DNA from: Clostridia bacterium
GTDB taxonomy: Bacteria > Bacillota_A > Clostridia > Christensenellales > Aristaeellaceae
NCBI GenBank assembly: GCA_017938645.1
Contig: JAGBBE010000002.1
Location: 1-14,798, forward strand
Direction: 5' to 3'
DNA length: 14,798 nucleotides
Within the stretch, counting starts at the first letter, position 1. Every line of letters begins with the position of its first letter. This document shows, piece after piece, positions 1 to 6,314 of this stretch. Made by a program: the position numbers and the translations under genes. The notes beneath the pieces are model-generated. The model was not told where the DNA came from and did not search any database. It worked only from the letters and a program-made list of their open reading frames with translations.

Positions 1-75
1 ATGATCCTTGGGTACGAGCATATCGGTACTCAGCATTTCGATTGCTTGACGCTGTTCCATTTCCTTTTTCAGCAT
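1..75 (-). CDS. N-terminus of an IS1182-like transposase (runs off the left edge)
   Basis: The minus strand has an ATG at 75-73 followed by 25 open codons to the window edge; the product begins MLKKEMEQRQAIEML and continues to LVPKDH. An SD-like AGGTG lies 6-7 bases upstream, so this is a real start and not an internal piece. The LVPxDHLxRK-type segment near the N-terminus is what I recall from IS1182-family transposases, where it precedes the DDE nuclease domain. Only this short stretch is visible, so the family call is by resemblance and the integrity of the element cannot be judged. The element end must lie somewhere between 76 and the EamA stop at 169, but I could not resolve a terminal repeat. 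Confidence 0.55.
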   Translation of the reverse strand, partial: MLKKEMEQRQAIEMLSTDMLVPKDH

Positions 76-101
76 TATCATCACCTGCTTCTATATATAC
101 C

Positions 102-130
102 AAAAAAGGCCGCTGCTTGCGACCTTTTTT
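102..130 (-). terminator. Intrinsic terminator downstream of the EamA gene
   Basis: On the minus strand the hairpin GGTCGC-AAGCA-GCGGCC is flanked by A6 and followed by T6. The single non-Watson-Crick position is a U-G wobble on the minus strand and an A-C mismatch on the plus strand, so it acts leftward. It would end the EamA transcript and shield the transposase start at 75 from readthrough. Confidence 0.75.
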
Positions 131-139
131 GACAATCTG

Positions 140-165
140 AGAGCCGGTATAAACCGGCTCTTTTT
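140..165 (+). terminator. Perfect hairpin with T5 tail, plus-strand terminator
   Basis: GAGCCGGT (141-148) pairs perfectly with ACCGGCTC (153-160) around an ATAA loop, and T5 follows on the plus strand. In the minus direction no T tract follows. It looks like a rightward terminator, although no plus-strand gene is seen to its left. It may stop outward transcription from the mobile element before it enters EamA in antisense, or it may simply stabilise the EamA 3' end. Confidence 0.5.
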
Positions 166-168
166 ATA

Positions 169-1065
169 TCAATTCTCCTTTGGCTGAGGCAGCTGCGCAA
201 GTACGATACCTGTCATCATCATAACGCAGCCGAAGAGTTCACGACCGCTAAGCATATCTCCAAGCAGAACCCAGCCCGCAAGAACTGCAAAAACGCTTTC
301 AAGCGAGAGAATCAGGGAAGAAACCGTCGGGTTGGCATCTTTCTGGCCGAGAATCTGCATGGTATACGCCACGCCGCTTCCAAGTACGCCCACGTACAAA
401 AGCGGCAAAGCGCCAGCCTGTACGGCTTGCCATGTTGTGTGTTCCGTTACAGCAGAGATGACACCGCAAATCAGCGCAGTGGTAATAAACTGGATCAAAC
501 TCATCTTAACGCAGTCCGTACGCTGAGAATAATGGTCAATCACCAGAATATGGCCTGCATAAAACATCGATGAGACAATCATGAGGCTGTCAGCTGGAGC
601 CAGCGAAAAACCGCCCTGGATACACAGGAAGTACAGTCCAATCGTGCTGAACACAACCGCAATCCAAACCAATACAGAGAGTTTTTTACGACGAAAAACA
701 CCGGACAATGGCACAAAAATGATATACAACGCTGCAATGAAGCCAGCCTTGCCAACCTCAATCCCCTGTTCAAGAGCGAACTGCTGGATGACAGCACCCA
801 TAGCAAGCATAACACCGCACCAGAAACCACCGCAAAGAAGCGTCTTTTTCTGATGAAGATTCATGCTTTTCCAGCGGACGCCCTGTCCTTTGTGATCTAT
901 CCAGAGAACAAGCGGAAGGATCGACAGAGCAGCAAGTGCCATACGAAGCGCGTTGAAACTCACAGGTTCCAGCACTTCTGCACCCTGATCCATCGCCACA
1001 AATCCAAATCCCCAGATCAGTGCTGTAGCAAAAAGAAGGATATTGGCTCTCCATTTGCTGCTCAT
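169..1065 (-). CDS. EamA/DMT-family permease
   Basis: A 298-residue integral membrane protein of the drug/metabolite transporter superfamily. It is built as two tandem EamA repeats, roughly residues 8-148 and 155-290, each of about five hydrophobic segments; the usual length of this family is about 300. The N-terminal segment with ALIWGFGFVAMDQG and the second-repeat LSLESVFAVLAGWVLLG are typical EamA signatures. The family exports or imports small metabolites such as amino acids and nucleotide-type compounds; the substrate cannot be read from sequence. The ATG at 1065 is the only usable start, because an in-frame stop lies six codons upstream. The SD is weak (AAGG about 12 bases upstream), so translation may be modest. 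It is transcribed alone, with a terminator on each side; I could not find a convincing promoter in 1066-1158. Confidence 0.9.
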   Translation of the reverse strand: MSSKWRANILLFATALIWGFGFVAMDQGAEVLEPVSFNALRMALAALSILPLVLWIDHKGQGVRWKSMNLHQKKTLLCGGFWCGVMLAMGAVIQQFALEQGIEVGKAGFIAALYIIFVPLSGVFRRKKLSVLVWIAVVFSTIGLYFLCIQGGFSLAPADSLMIVSSMFYAGHILVIDHYSQRTDCVKMSLIQFITTALICGVISAVTEHTTWQAVQAGALPLLYVGVLGSGVAYTMQILGQKDANPTVSSLILSLESVFAVLAGWVLLGDMLSGRELFGCVMMMTGIVLAQLPQPKEN

Positions 1066-1158
1066 GTATCGATCATCGCCTTATCAGAATTGATTTGCAA
1101 AACTGCGAATAGTATTTTCGCACTTTTTGATCTCATTTTCAAGTATTCCAGTTAAACG

Positions 1159-1190
1159 AAAGGGAATGGCTGTGTATCGCCACTCCCTTT
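1159..1190 (-). terminator. Intrinsic terminator of the Ca2+-ATPase gene
   Basis: A 12-bp stem on the minus strand, AAAGGGAGTGGC with GCCATTCCCTTT, has an 8-base loop and one G-U wobble. The T tract is interrupted (TTTCGTTT), so it is weaker than the others here. It lies 13 bases after the ATPase stop codon. Confidence 0.7.
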
Positions 1191-1203
1191 AAAATTATAA
1201 GCT

Positions 1204-3843
1204 TTATTTTGTAAGCTTACGCTGGACAAACTTTACCGCTTCAACAACCGGAATAACCACCAGAGCCAGCACGATGGCAAGCACATATTCGGTCAGGCCA
1301 ACAGGAGTAAAGCCGAATGCATTGGCAAGCACAGGAATCTCAAGCACGATGGTGGTCAGAATGAGACTTCCCAGCATGGCAAGCCACAGGATCTTGTTAT
1401 GGGTGTGCAGTGAGAAAACGCTCTTGCGCTGGCTGCGCAGGTTGAAAGAGTGGAAGATCTCACACATGCTCATAGTCAGGAACGCCATGGTCATACCATG
1501 ATTGGAAACACCCTGCGGAATGGCAAAATGCCCAACTTCGAAACAGTGACCAATGATGTAACTGGCAATGGTGATAATCGTGATCAGAACGCCCTGATAG
1601 CCGATGTCCACAGCAAGACCGCCGGCAAAGATGCCTTCCTTGGAGTCACGCGGAGGACGCTTCATGGTGTCGGGTTCAGCGGTTTCCATACCCAGAGCAA
1701 GGGCCGGGAAGCAGTCAGTAATCAGGTTGATAAACAGCAGATGCACAGGATTAAGCAGTGTAAAGCCCAAAAGCGTGGAGAAGAAAACGCCAAGAACCTC
1801 GCTCATGTTGGAAGCAAGCAGGAACTGAACCGCTTTGCGGATGTTATCGTAGATTCTGCGGCCCTCACCCACTGCGCTGACAATGGTGGCAAAATTGTCG
1901 TCTGCGAGTACCATATCAGCAACGTTCTTGGTAACGTCCGTGCCGGTAATGCCCATGCCAACGCCGATGTCAGCGCCCTTGATAGAAGGAGCATCGTTCA
2001 CGCCGTCACCAGTCATGGCAGTAATACAGCCATTGTGCCTCCACGCATTGACAATGCGAAGCTTGTGCTCAGGCTGAACACGGGCGTACACGCCATACTT
2101 CTTGACCAGTTCGCACAGTTCATCGTCGCTGATACTGTCAAGTTCAGCGCCGGTAATGGCCTCAGAGGCATCAGAAATGATGTTCAGTTCCCTGGCAATA
2201 GCAACAGCTGTATCCTTGTGGTCGCCGGTAATCATCACAGCGCGGATACCGGCATTGCGGCATTCTTCGATCGCAGCCTTAACCTCAGGACGCACGGGGT
2301 CGATCATGCCGGTCAAGCCGACATAGGTCAGGCTGGTTTCGAGGAATTCCGGCTCATTGCTTTCGGGCTTGTGGTCCCAAATCCTCATGGCAGCAGCCAG
2401 AACACGCAGGGCCTTGTCCGCCATTGCCTTGTTGGCCTTGAGAATTTCCGCGCGCTTCTGCTCAGTCATGGTCTTGATCTGACCGTTTTCTTCATAGGTA
2501 TCGCAGCGCTTGAGGACTTCGTCGGGAGCACCCTTGGTATACTGAATATATCCGTTCGGCGCAGTGTGAACGGTAGACATCATCTTACGGGAAGAATCAA
2601 AGGGAGCTTCATCCACGCGGGGAGCCGCAGCTTCCAGTTCATTCTTCTTGAATCCGTTCTTTGCTGCAAAGTTGACAAGTGCAGCCTCGGTGGGTTCGCC
2701 TTCAGCCTGACCATTTTCACCCAGCGCCGCATCATTGCACAGCGCCATGGCTTTGGACACGAGTTCCACACTACCCACGTGTTCCACAACCGTCATCTTA
2801 TTCTGCGTGAGAGTACCGGTCTTGTCAGAGCAGATGACTTGCGTGCAGCCAAGGGTCTCCACCGCAGTCAAACGGCGAATAACCGCATTGCGCTTGGACA
2901 TGTTGGTAACGCCAATGGACAATACGACCGTAACAACCGTTGCGAGACCTTCCGGAATGGCAGCAACCGCCAGAGATACGGCAACCATGAAGGTGGACAG
3001 GACGCTGTTAAGCGTGAAAGAACCAGCCATCACAAGGTTAAAGATAAAGATGAACACGCAGATCGCAAGAACCAGCTTGCTCAGAGTCTTTCCAAGCTCG
3101 TCCAGACGCTTCTGCAGCGGAGTCTGTTCTTCTTCAGCAGCAGCAAGCGCACCGGCGATCTTGCCCATTTCGGTTTCCATGCCGGTTTTGGTAATAAGCG
3201 CCTTGCCACGGCCATATACAACCGTAGAACCCATGTAGCACATGTTCTTGCGGTCGCCAAGCGGAATTTCAGACTGTTCGCCAGCAAATCCAAGCGCTTC
3301 GATCACCTTGTTGACGGGTACGCTTTCACCAGTCAAAGCAGCTTCTTCGATTTTGAGGCTGGCACTTTCCAAAAGGCGTCCGTCAGCCGGAACGCTGTCT
3401 CCGGCTTCAAGCAGGACAACATCGCCAGGAACCAGTTCATCGGAATGGAGAACGACCTGTTTGCCATCGCGCAGCACTTTGCAGGTAGCGGCGGTCATGG
3501 TCTGCAGGGCTTCAATCGCCGCCTCAGCCTTGCTCTCCTGGAAAACGCCAAGCACAGCGTTGAGCAGTACAACAATCAGGATGATGAAAACCTCGGCAAG
3601 GCTTTCATGAGCAATCAGATTGGTCACTGCAGACACAGCGGCAGCAATCATCAGGATAATCAGCATGGGATCCTTCAGCTGATTGATGAAGCGCTCCATC
3701 AGCGTTGCTTTTTCCGCATCCTTCAGCTTGTTGGGACCATATTTCGCCATACGTTCCTGTGCCTGAGCCGTTGTGAGTCCGCCGGCATTCACGTTAAGCT
3801 CTTCAAGCACTTCCTGCACGGTTTGTGTGCAAGCCTTTTCCAT
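1204..3843 (-). CDS. P-type Ca2+-transporting ATPase (type IIA, SERCA-like)
   Basis: An 879-residue ion pump of the P2A class, which exports Ca2+ across the cell membrane with ATP. Seen in order: an N-terminal cation-ATPase domain; the actuator TGES (171-174); TM4 with AIPEGLA (PEG 297-299); the phosphorylation motif DKTGT with D340; the nucleotide-domain KGAPD (437-441); TGD (539-541); and the hinge TGDGVNDAP (611-619). Then come TM5 SNMSEV (N679, E682) and TM6 NLITD (N706, D710). These match the Ca2+ ligands of SERCA TM4, TM5 and TM6, which argues for Ca2+ over Mn2+, Mg2+ or heavy metals. In TM8 the place of SERCA E908 appears to be Ser, with Glu three residues later, so one or two Ca2+ per cycle is open. 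I chose ATG 3843 because GAGGGTG lies 7 bases upstream and the promoter's expected transcription start is near 3905. The in-frame ATG at 3906 has no SD and would be at the RNA 5' end. Confidence 0.92.
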   Translation of the reverse strand: MEKACTQTVQEVLEELNVNAGGLTTAQAQERMAKYGPNKLKDAEKATLMERFINQLKDPMLIILMIAAAVSAVTNLIAHESLAEVFIILIVVLLNAVLGVFQESKAEAAIEALQTMTAATCKVLRDGKQVVLHSDELVPGDVVLLEAGDSVPADGRLLESASLKIEEAALTGESVPVNKVIEALGFAGEQSEIPLGDRKNMCYMGSTVVYGRGKALITKTGMETEMGKIAGALAAAEEEQTPLQKRLDELGKTLSKLVLAICVFIFIFNLVMAGSFTLNSVLSTFMVAVSLAVAAIPEGLATVVTVVLSIGVTNMSKRNAVIRRLTAVETLGCTQVICSDKTGTLTQNKMTVVEHVGSVELVSKAMALCNDAALGENGQAEGEPTEAALVNFAAKNGFKKNELEAAAPRVDEAPFDSSRKMMSTVHTAPNGYIQYTKGAPDEVLKRCDTYEENGQIKTMTEQKRAEILKANKAMADKALRVLAAAMRIWDHKPESNEPEFLETSLTYVGLTGMIDPVRPEVKAAIEECRNAGIRAVMITGDHKDTAVAIARELNIISDASEAITGAELDSISDDELCELVKKYGVYARVQPEHKLRIVNAWRHNGCITAMTGDGVNDAPSIKGADIGVGMGITGTDVTKNVADMVLADDNFATIVSAVGEGRRIYDNIRKAVQFLLASNMSEVLGVFFSTLLGFTLLNPVHLLFINLITDCFPALALGMETAEPDTMKRPPRDSKEGIFAGGLAVDIGYQGVLITIITIASYIIGHCFEVGHFAIPQGVSNHGMTMAFLTMSMCEIFHSFNLRSQRKSVFSLHTHNKILWLAMLGSLILTTIVLEIPVLANAFGFTPVGLTEYVLAIVLALVVIPVVEAVKFVQRKLTK

Positions 3844-3911
3844 TGCGCAACACCCTCTTTTCCTTTGATTTCCATTTCCGGGATGAGAAGATTCAAATTC
3901 CGCCATTATTT

Positions 3912-3939
3912 ATTGTATACAATTTCGCTGCTGAAACAA
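3912..3939 (-). promoter_or_regulatory. Sigma-A-like promoter of the Ca2+-ATPase with palindromic -10 region
   Basis: On the minus strand TTGTTT (3939-3934), a 16-base spacer and TACAAT (3917-3912) form a plausible promoter with a start point near 3905. The -10 box is part of a perfect 12-bp palindrome, ATTGTATACAAT (3912-3923), whose core TTGTATACAA resembles operators of GntR-family repressors. A protein bound there would block RNA polymerase. Confidence 0.5.
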
Positions 3940-3992
3940 TCGGATTTACGCTCAGATTTCGCCAAGAAATGTCGTAAGTGATATAGGCGCAT

Positions 3993-4019
3993 AAAAAAGG
4001 CCGTGCATGTGCACGACCT
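3993..4019 (-). terminator. Intrinsic terminator of the Ig-like secreted protein gene
   Basis: The minus-strand stem AGGTCGTGCA / TGCACGGCCT has a very short CA loop, one U-G wobble and a following T6. It starts 12 bases after the stop codon at 4032. With A-rich sequence on the other side it may also work weakly the other way. Confidence 0.8.
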
Positions 4020-4031
4020 CTTTTGTTAAAG

Positions 4032-5555
4032 TTATTTTTCCAGCGTGGCAAAGAGAAGAAGCGCAAAGCAGGGATAGCTCTCGTCTTCTTCCTTACCCTC
4101 GGCGCCGGTGCTCAGAGACATGCCTTCGCAGGTACCGTACATCATCACACGTTCACCAACTTCAAAATTGGGCATTTCACTGCTGGTGACAAGAATCATG
4201 TTGGAATACTTGCCGTTTTTACGATTAAGCGCCATCTTGATGATATACTCATCACCGCTTTCACCAACATCAACGATGTAGGAACGATAGGCCATGATAC
4301 GTCCTTCGTAATCCTTCATCTTGCTTTGCAGCTGAGAATAGCTGGGACTGATGGACTGCTTGCTGAGATACTCCATCGTATCCTGTTCCGTCCACTTGCG
4401 GGAGAATGCAAAGGTGAACCGGCGATCCGCAAGATTCTTTTTGCTGAAAACAAGCGAAATCTCATGTGCGCCCTCATCGTCAACATCCACTTCGAAGGCA
4501 AATTTTCCGTTCGTCGTTACCTTCTTGCTGAAAGCATTTTCGCCATCGACAAACACCTGAATCGAAGCGCCAGGCTCGCCGGAGCCCTTGAATTCAACCT
4601 TATCGGTGGTAACCACTGTTCCGGGTTTTTCGGTGAAATTCACAGCCAGCAGAGAACTTTGATAGGTTACCGGATAAGCAAGTTCCACGACCTCTTCATC
4701 CTGATACTCGCCCGTAAGGGTAATCAGGAAAACGCCTTCCCGCGGCAGCCTGATCGGCATGGAGAACTGTCCGTTCTTGGGTACTTCCACATCAGCCACA
4801 ATGGGATCAGGATAGCTCAGGCCCATAACCACAGCAGTAAACTTAACGCCCGGGCTTGCCGTACCGCCAATGGTAATGTCCTTGTTGTTGGTCTCTTCCG
4901 GAGGCACCTTGGTCAGATTGATCTTGGCGCTGGCAATGGGCGGAAGTTCCTTGATTTCGATGAAGTGGAAGGTCTGCCAGATCTTGTTGAGATTTGCATT
5001 GTCCTTATCCGTTACAGCACGGCCATGAATCTGCATATCAAAATCGATCTCGTAGCCATTGCGGATCGTACGGCGCATGCAACCTTTATGCAGGATCTCT
5101 CCGCTTTCCTTGCGGGTATAGCGAAGCACCAGAAAACGTCCTTCTTCGGTGTTCTTCCACTCGGACGCGCTGAACTGATATCCCTCGTAAATGTTGTTGG
5201 GATAATGTCCCGTGCGATACTTGCCGCGGATTTCACTGGACTGTTCGTTAACGTCAAAGATCAGCATTGTGTCTTCATCCTGACGGATACGAAGCTCAAA
5301 GCATGCGTCCAGCTCCCGGCTCCAGGCCTGCACAAGTACGCCGCGACGCTCAAAATCAGCAGCAGTTTCATCCATGCTGGTTCCCTGATTTTCAAGCCAT
5401 GCAGCATAATCAGCCAGGTTTTCTTCCGTGAGTACAATATAATCGTCCGGAATATCCATGCTGGCGCATAGCTGATCAAAAAGATATGTTTCAGCCAGCG
5501 CAGGCACACTGATCAAAACCAGCATCAAAACCAGCAACGGGAACAATTTTCGCAT
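4032..5555 (-). CDS. Secreted protein with two Ig-like domains and a C-terminal beta domain
   Basis: A 507-residue exported protein of unknown function. A classic signal peptide is visible: MRK, a hydrophobic core LFPLLVLMLVLISV, and a PALA-E cleavage site (after residue 21). No Cys follows the site, so it is not a lipoprotein, and there is no LPXTG anchor. Residues 25-200 form an unrecognised alpha/beta region. Residues about 210-297 and 302-385 are two related beta-sandwich modules sharing G-x-A/G-x-PG, a central NG-x-F, and an EG or DEG turn followed by an alternating strand, as in bacterial Ig-like domains. A linker and a beta-rich end (about 412-482, YEGRIMAYRSYIVDVG to EVGERVMMYG) look like a small OB-fold-type barrel. 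ATG 5555 is preferred over GTG 5564, since AAGGAAGG lies at proper distance only from the ATG. Likely role is binding at the cell surface; this is inference. Confidence 0.8.
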   Translation of the reverse strand: MRKLFPLLVLMLVLISVPALAETYLFDQLCASMDIPDDYIVLTEENLADYAAWLENQGTSMDETAADFERRGVLVQAWSRELDACFELRIRQDEDTMLIFDVNEQSSEIRGKYRTGHYPNNIYEGYQFSASEWKNTEEGRFLVLRYTRKESGEILHKGCMRRTIRNGYEIDFDMQIHGRAVTDKDNANLNKIWQTFHFIEIKELPPIASAKINLTKVPPEETNNKDITIGGTASPGVKFTAVVMGLSYPDPIVADVEVPKNGQFSMPIRLPREGVFLITLTGEYQDEEVVELAYPVTYQSSLLAVNFTEKPGTVVTTDKVEFKGSGEPGASIQVFVDGENAFSKKVTTNGKFAFEVDVDDEGAHEISLVFSKKNLADRRFTFAFSRKWTEQDTMEYLSKQSISPSYSQLQSKMKDYEGRIMAYRSYIVDVGESGDEYIIKMALNRKNGKYSNMILVTSSEMPNFEVGERVMMYGTCEGMSLSTGAEGKEEDESYPCFALLLFATLEK

Positions 5556-5575
5556 ACGGTACACCCTTCCTTAAG

Positions 5576-5595
5576 GAGCGCCCTGTAAGACGCTC
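5576..5595 (-). other. Small leader hairpin next to the ribosome binding site
   Basis: GAGCG (5595-5591) pairs with CGCTC (5580-5576) around a 10-base loop in the minus-strand leader, ending just before the SD stretch AAGGAAGGG (5572-5564). It could influence ribosome access, but five base pairs is weak. Confidence 0.3.
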
Positions 5596-5618
5596 TATAC
5601 AGATGTTCAATCTTTATT

Positions 5619-5648
5619 ATTGTAACACAAAGGGCCTGTTGCTGGCAA
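5619..5648 (-). promoter_or_regulatory. Sigma-A-like promoter of the Ig-like secreted protein gene
   Basis: On the minus strand TTGCCA (5648-5643) and TACAAT (5624-5619), each five of six to consensus, are separated by 18 bases. The predicted start near 5612 gives a leader of about 57 bases. Confidence 0.6.
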
Positions 5649-5684
5649 CAAATCAGATGCAAGATTTTACACGCATTGGTATTC

Positions 5685-5714
5685 AAAAACCGGACAGCAT
5701 CAAACCTGCCCGGT
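5685..5714 (-). terminator. Intrinsic terminator overlapping the end of the phosphoesterase gene
   Basis: The minus-strand stem ACCGGGCAG / CTGTCCGGT, with one G-U wobble, is followed by T5. The 5' arm is made of the last sense codons (Thr-Gly-Gln) and the loop contains the Val codon and the TGA stop, so translation reaches the hairpin itself. Confidence 0.75.
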
Positions 5715-6314
5715 AAATGATTGTGGAATTTCAAGAATGTATTTTTCGCATGCATTGATCAGCGTGGTTTCTCCATGCTGAATGGTACGCTGAATGCTGT
5801 GACCATACCGCATATGCACATGGCCGTAAGCCCAGTAACGCGGTTTGTGTTCTTCCAGCAGCGTATGGAACGCTTCAAAGCCGCGGTGCGCAAAGGTATC
5901 GTCATCACCCAGACCTCGTACGGGGGCATGCGTAATAACCAGATCAACACCGCGGCTCTTTTTCAATTGGCGTTTGAGCTTACGGATGCGCTGCGACATC
6001 TCATATTCCGTGTACTGATGATCACCGGGGCTGTATCTGACACAGCCGCCAAGTCCCAGAATACGCAAGCCGCCAAAATTGACGATTCTGTCCTCGATGC
6101 ACTCGCAGCCCTCCGGTGGACGGATGGCATACTTGCCGTCATGATTTCCATGGACATAGAAAACCGGCGCAGTGCTCATCGTCACCAGAAAGCTCAGGTA
6201 TTCCGGAGATAGATCTCCGCAGGAAAGAATCAGGTCGATACCTTCCAGTCTTCCTGGTTGGTAATGATCCCACAGATAAGCGGATTCTTCATCGGATATC
6301 AGCAGGATTTTCAC
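5700..6314 (-). CDS. Calcineurin-like metallophosphoesterase
   Basis: A 204-residue cytosolic two-metal phosphoesterase. Motifs in order: LISDEES (D8, E10), CGDLS (D34), HGNHDG (N57, H58), ITHAP (H129) and YGHVH (H165, H167). All blocks of the fold are present, but the first, normally Asp-x-His, is Asp-x-Glu, so one metal ligand is replaced by carboxylate. The substrate could be a phosphodiester, nucleotide or phosphoprotein and cannot be told. Translation starts at GTG 6314, which overlaps the TGA of the upstream BMP-domain gene by four bases (GTGA). The SD GAGGAGGT sits 6 bases upstream inside that gene, so the two are translationally coupled and their products probably work together. The transcript ends at the hairpin embedded in the last codons. 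Confidence 0.88.
   Translation of the reverse strand: MKILLISDEESAYLWDHYQPGRLEGIDLILSCGDLSPEYLSFLVTMSTAPVFYVHGNHDGKYAIRPPEGCECIEDRIVNFGGLRILGLGGCVRYSPGDHQYTEYEMSQRIRKLKRQLKKSRGVDLVITHAPVRGLGDDDTFAHRGFEAFHTLLEEHKPRYWAYGHVHMRYGHSIQRTIQHGETTLINACEKYILEIPQSFTGQV

Noticed and set aside
1066..1158. EamA promoter (TTGAAA and TACTAT boxes)
   Set aside because: The spacing between the best boxes is 22 bases, outside the usual 16-18.
3844..3906. Longer Ca2+-ATPase starting at ATG 3906
   Set aside because: No SD precedes it, it sits at the predicted transcription start, and the added 21 residues are not part of the family; ATG 3843 has a good SD.
1450..3981. Plus-strand open frame of 843 codons opposite the Ca2+-ATPase
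   Set aside because: It lies entirely in antisense to a gene with all P-type ATPase motifs. The translation is rich in His, Arg, Gln and Asn without domain character, as expected from the codon bias of the sense gene, and it has no clear SD.
4023..5471. Plus-strand open frame of 482 codons opposite the Ig-like secreted protein
   Set aside because: It is antisense to a gene with a signal peptide, promoter, SD and terminator. Its translation resembles no protein family.
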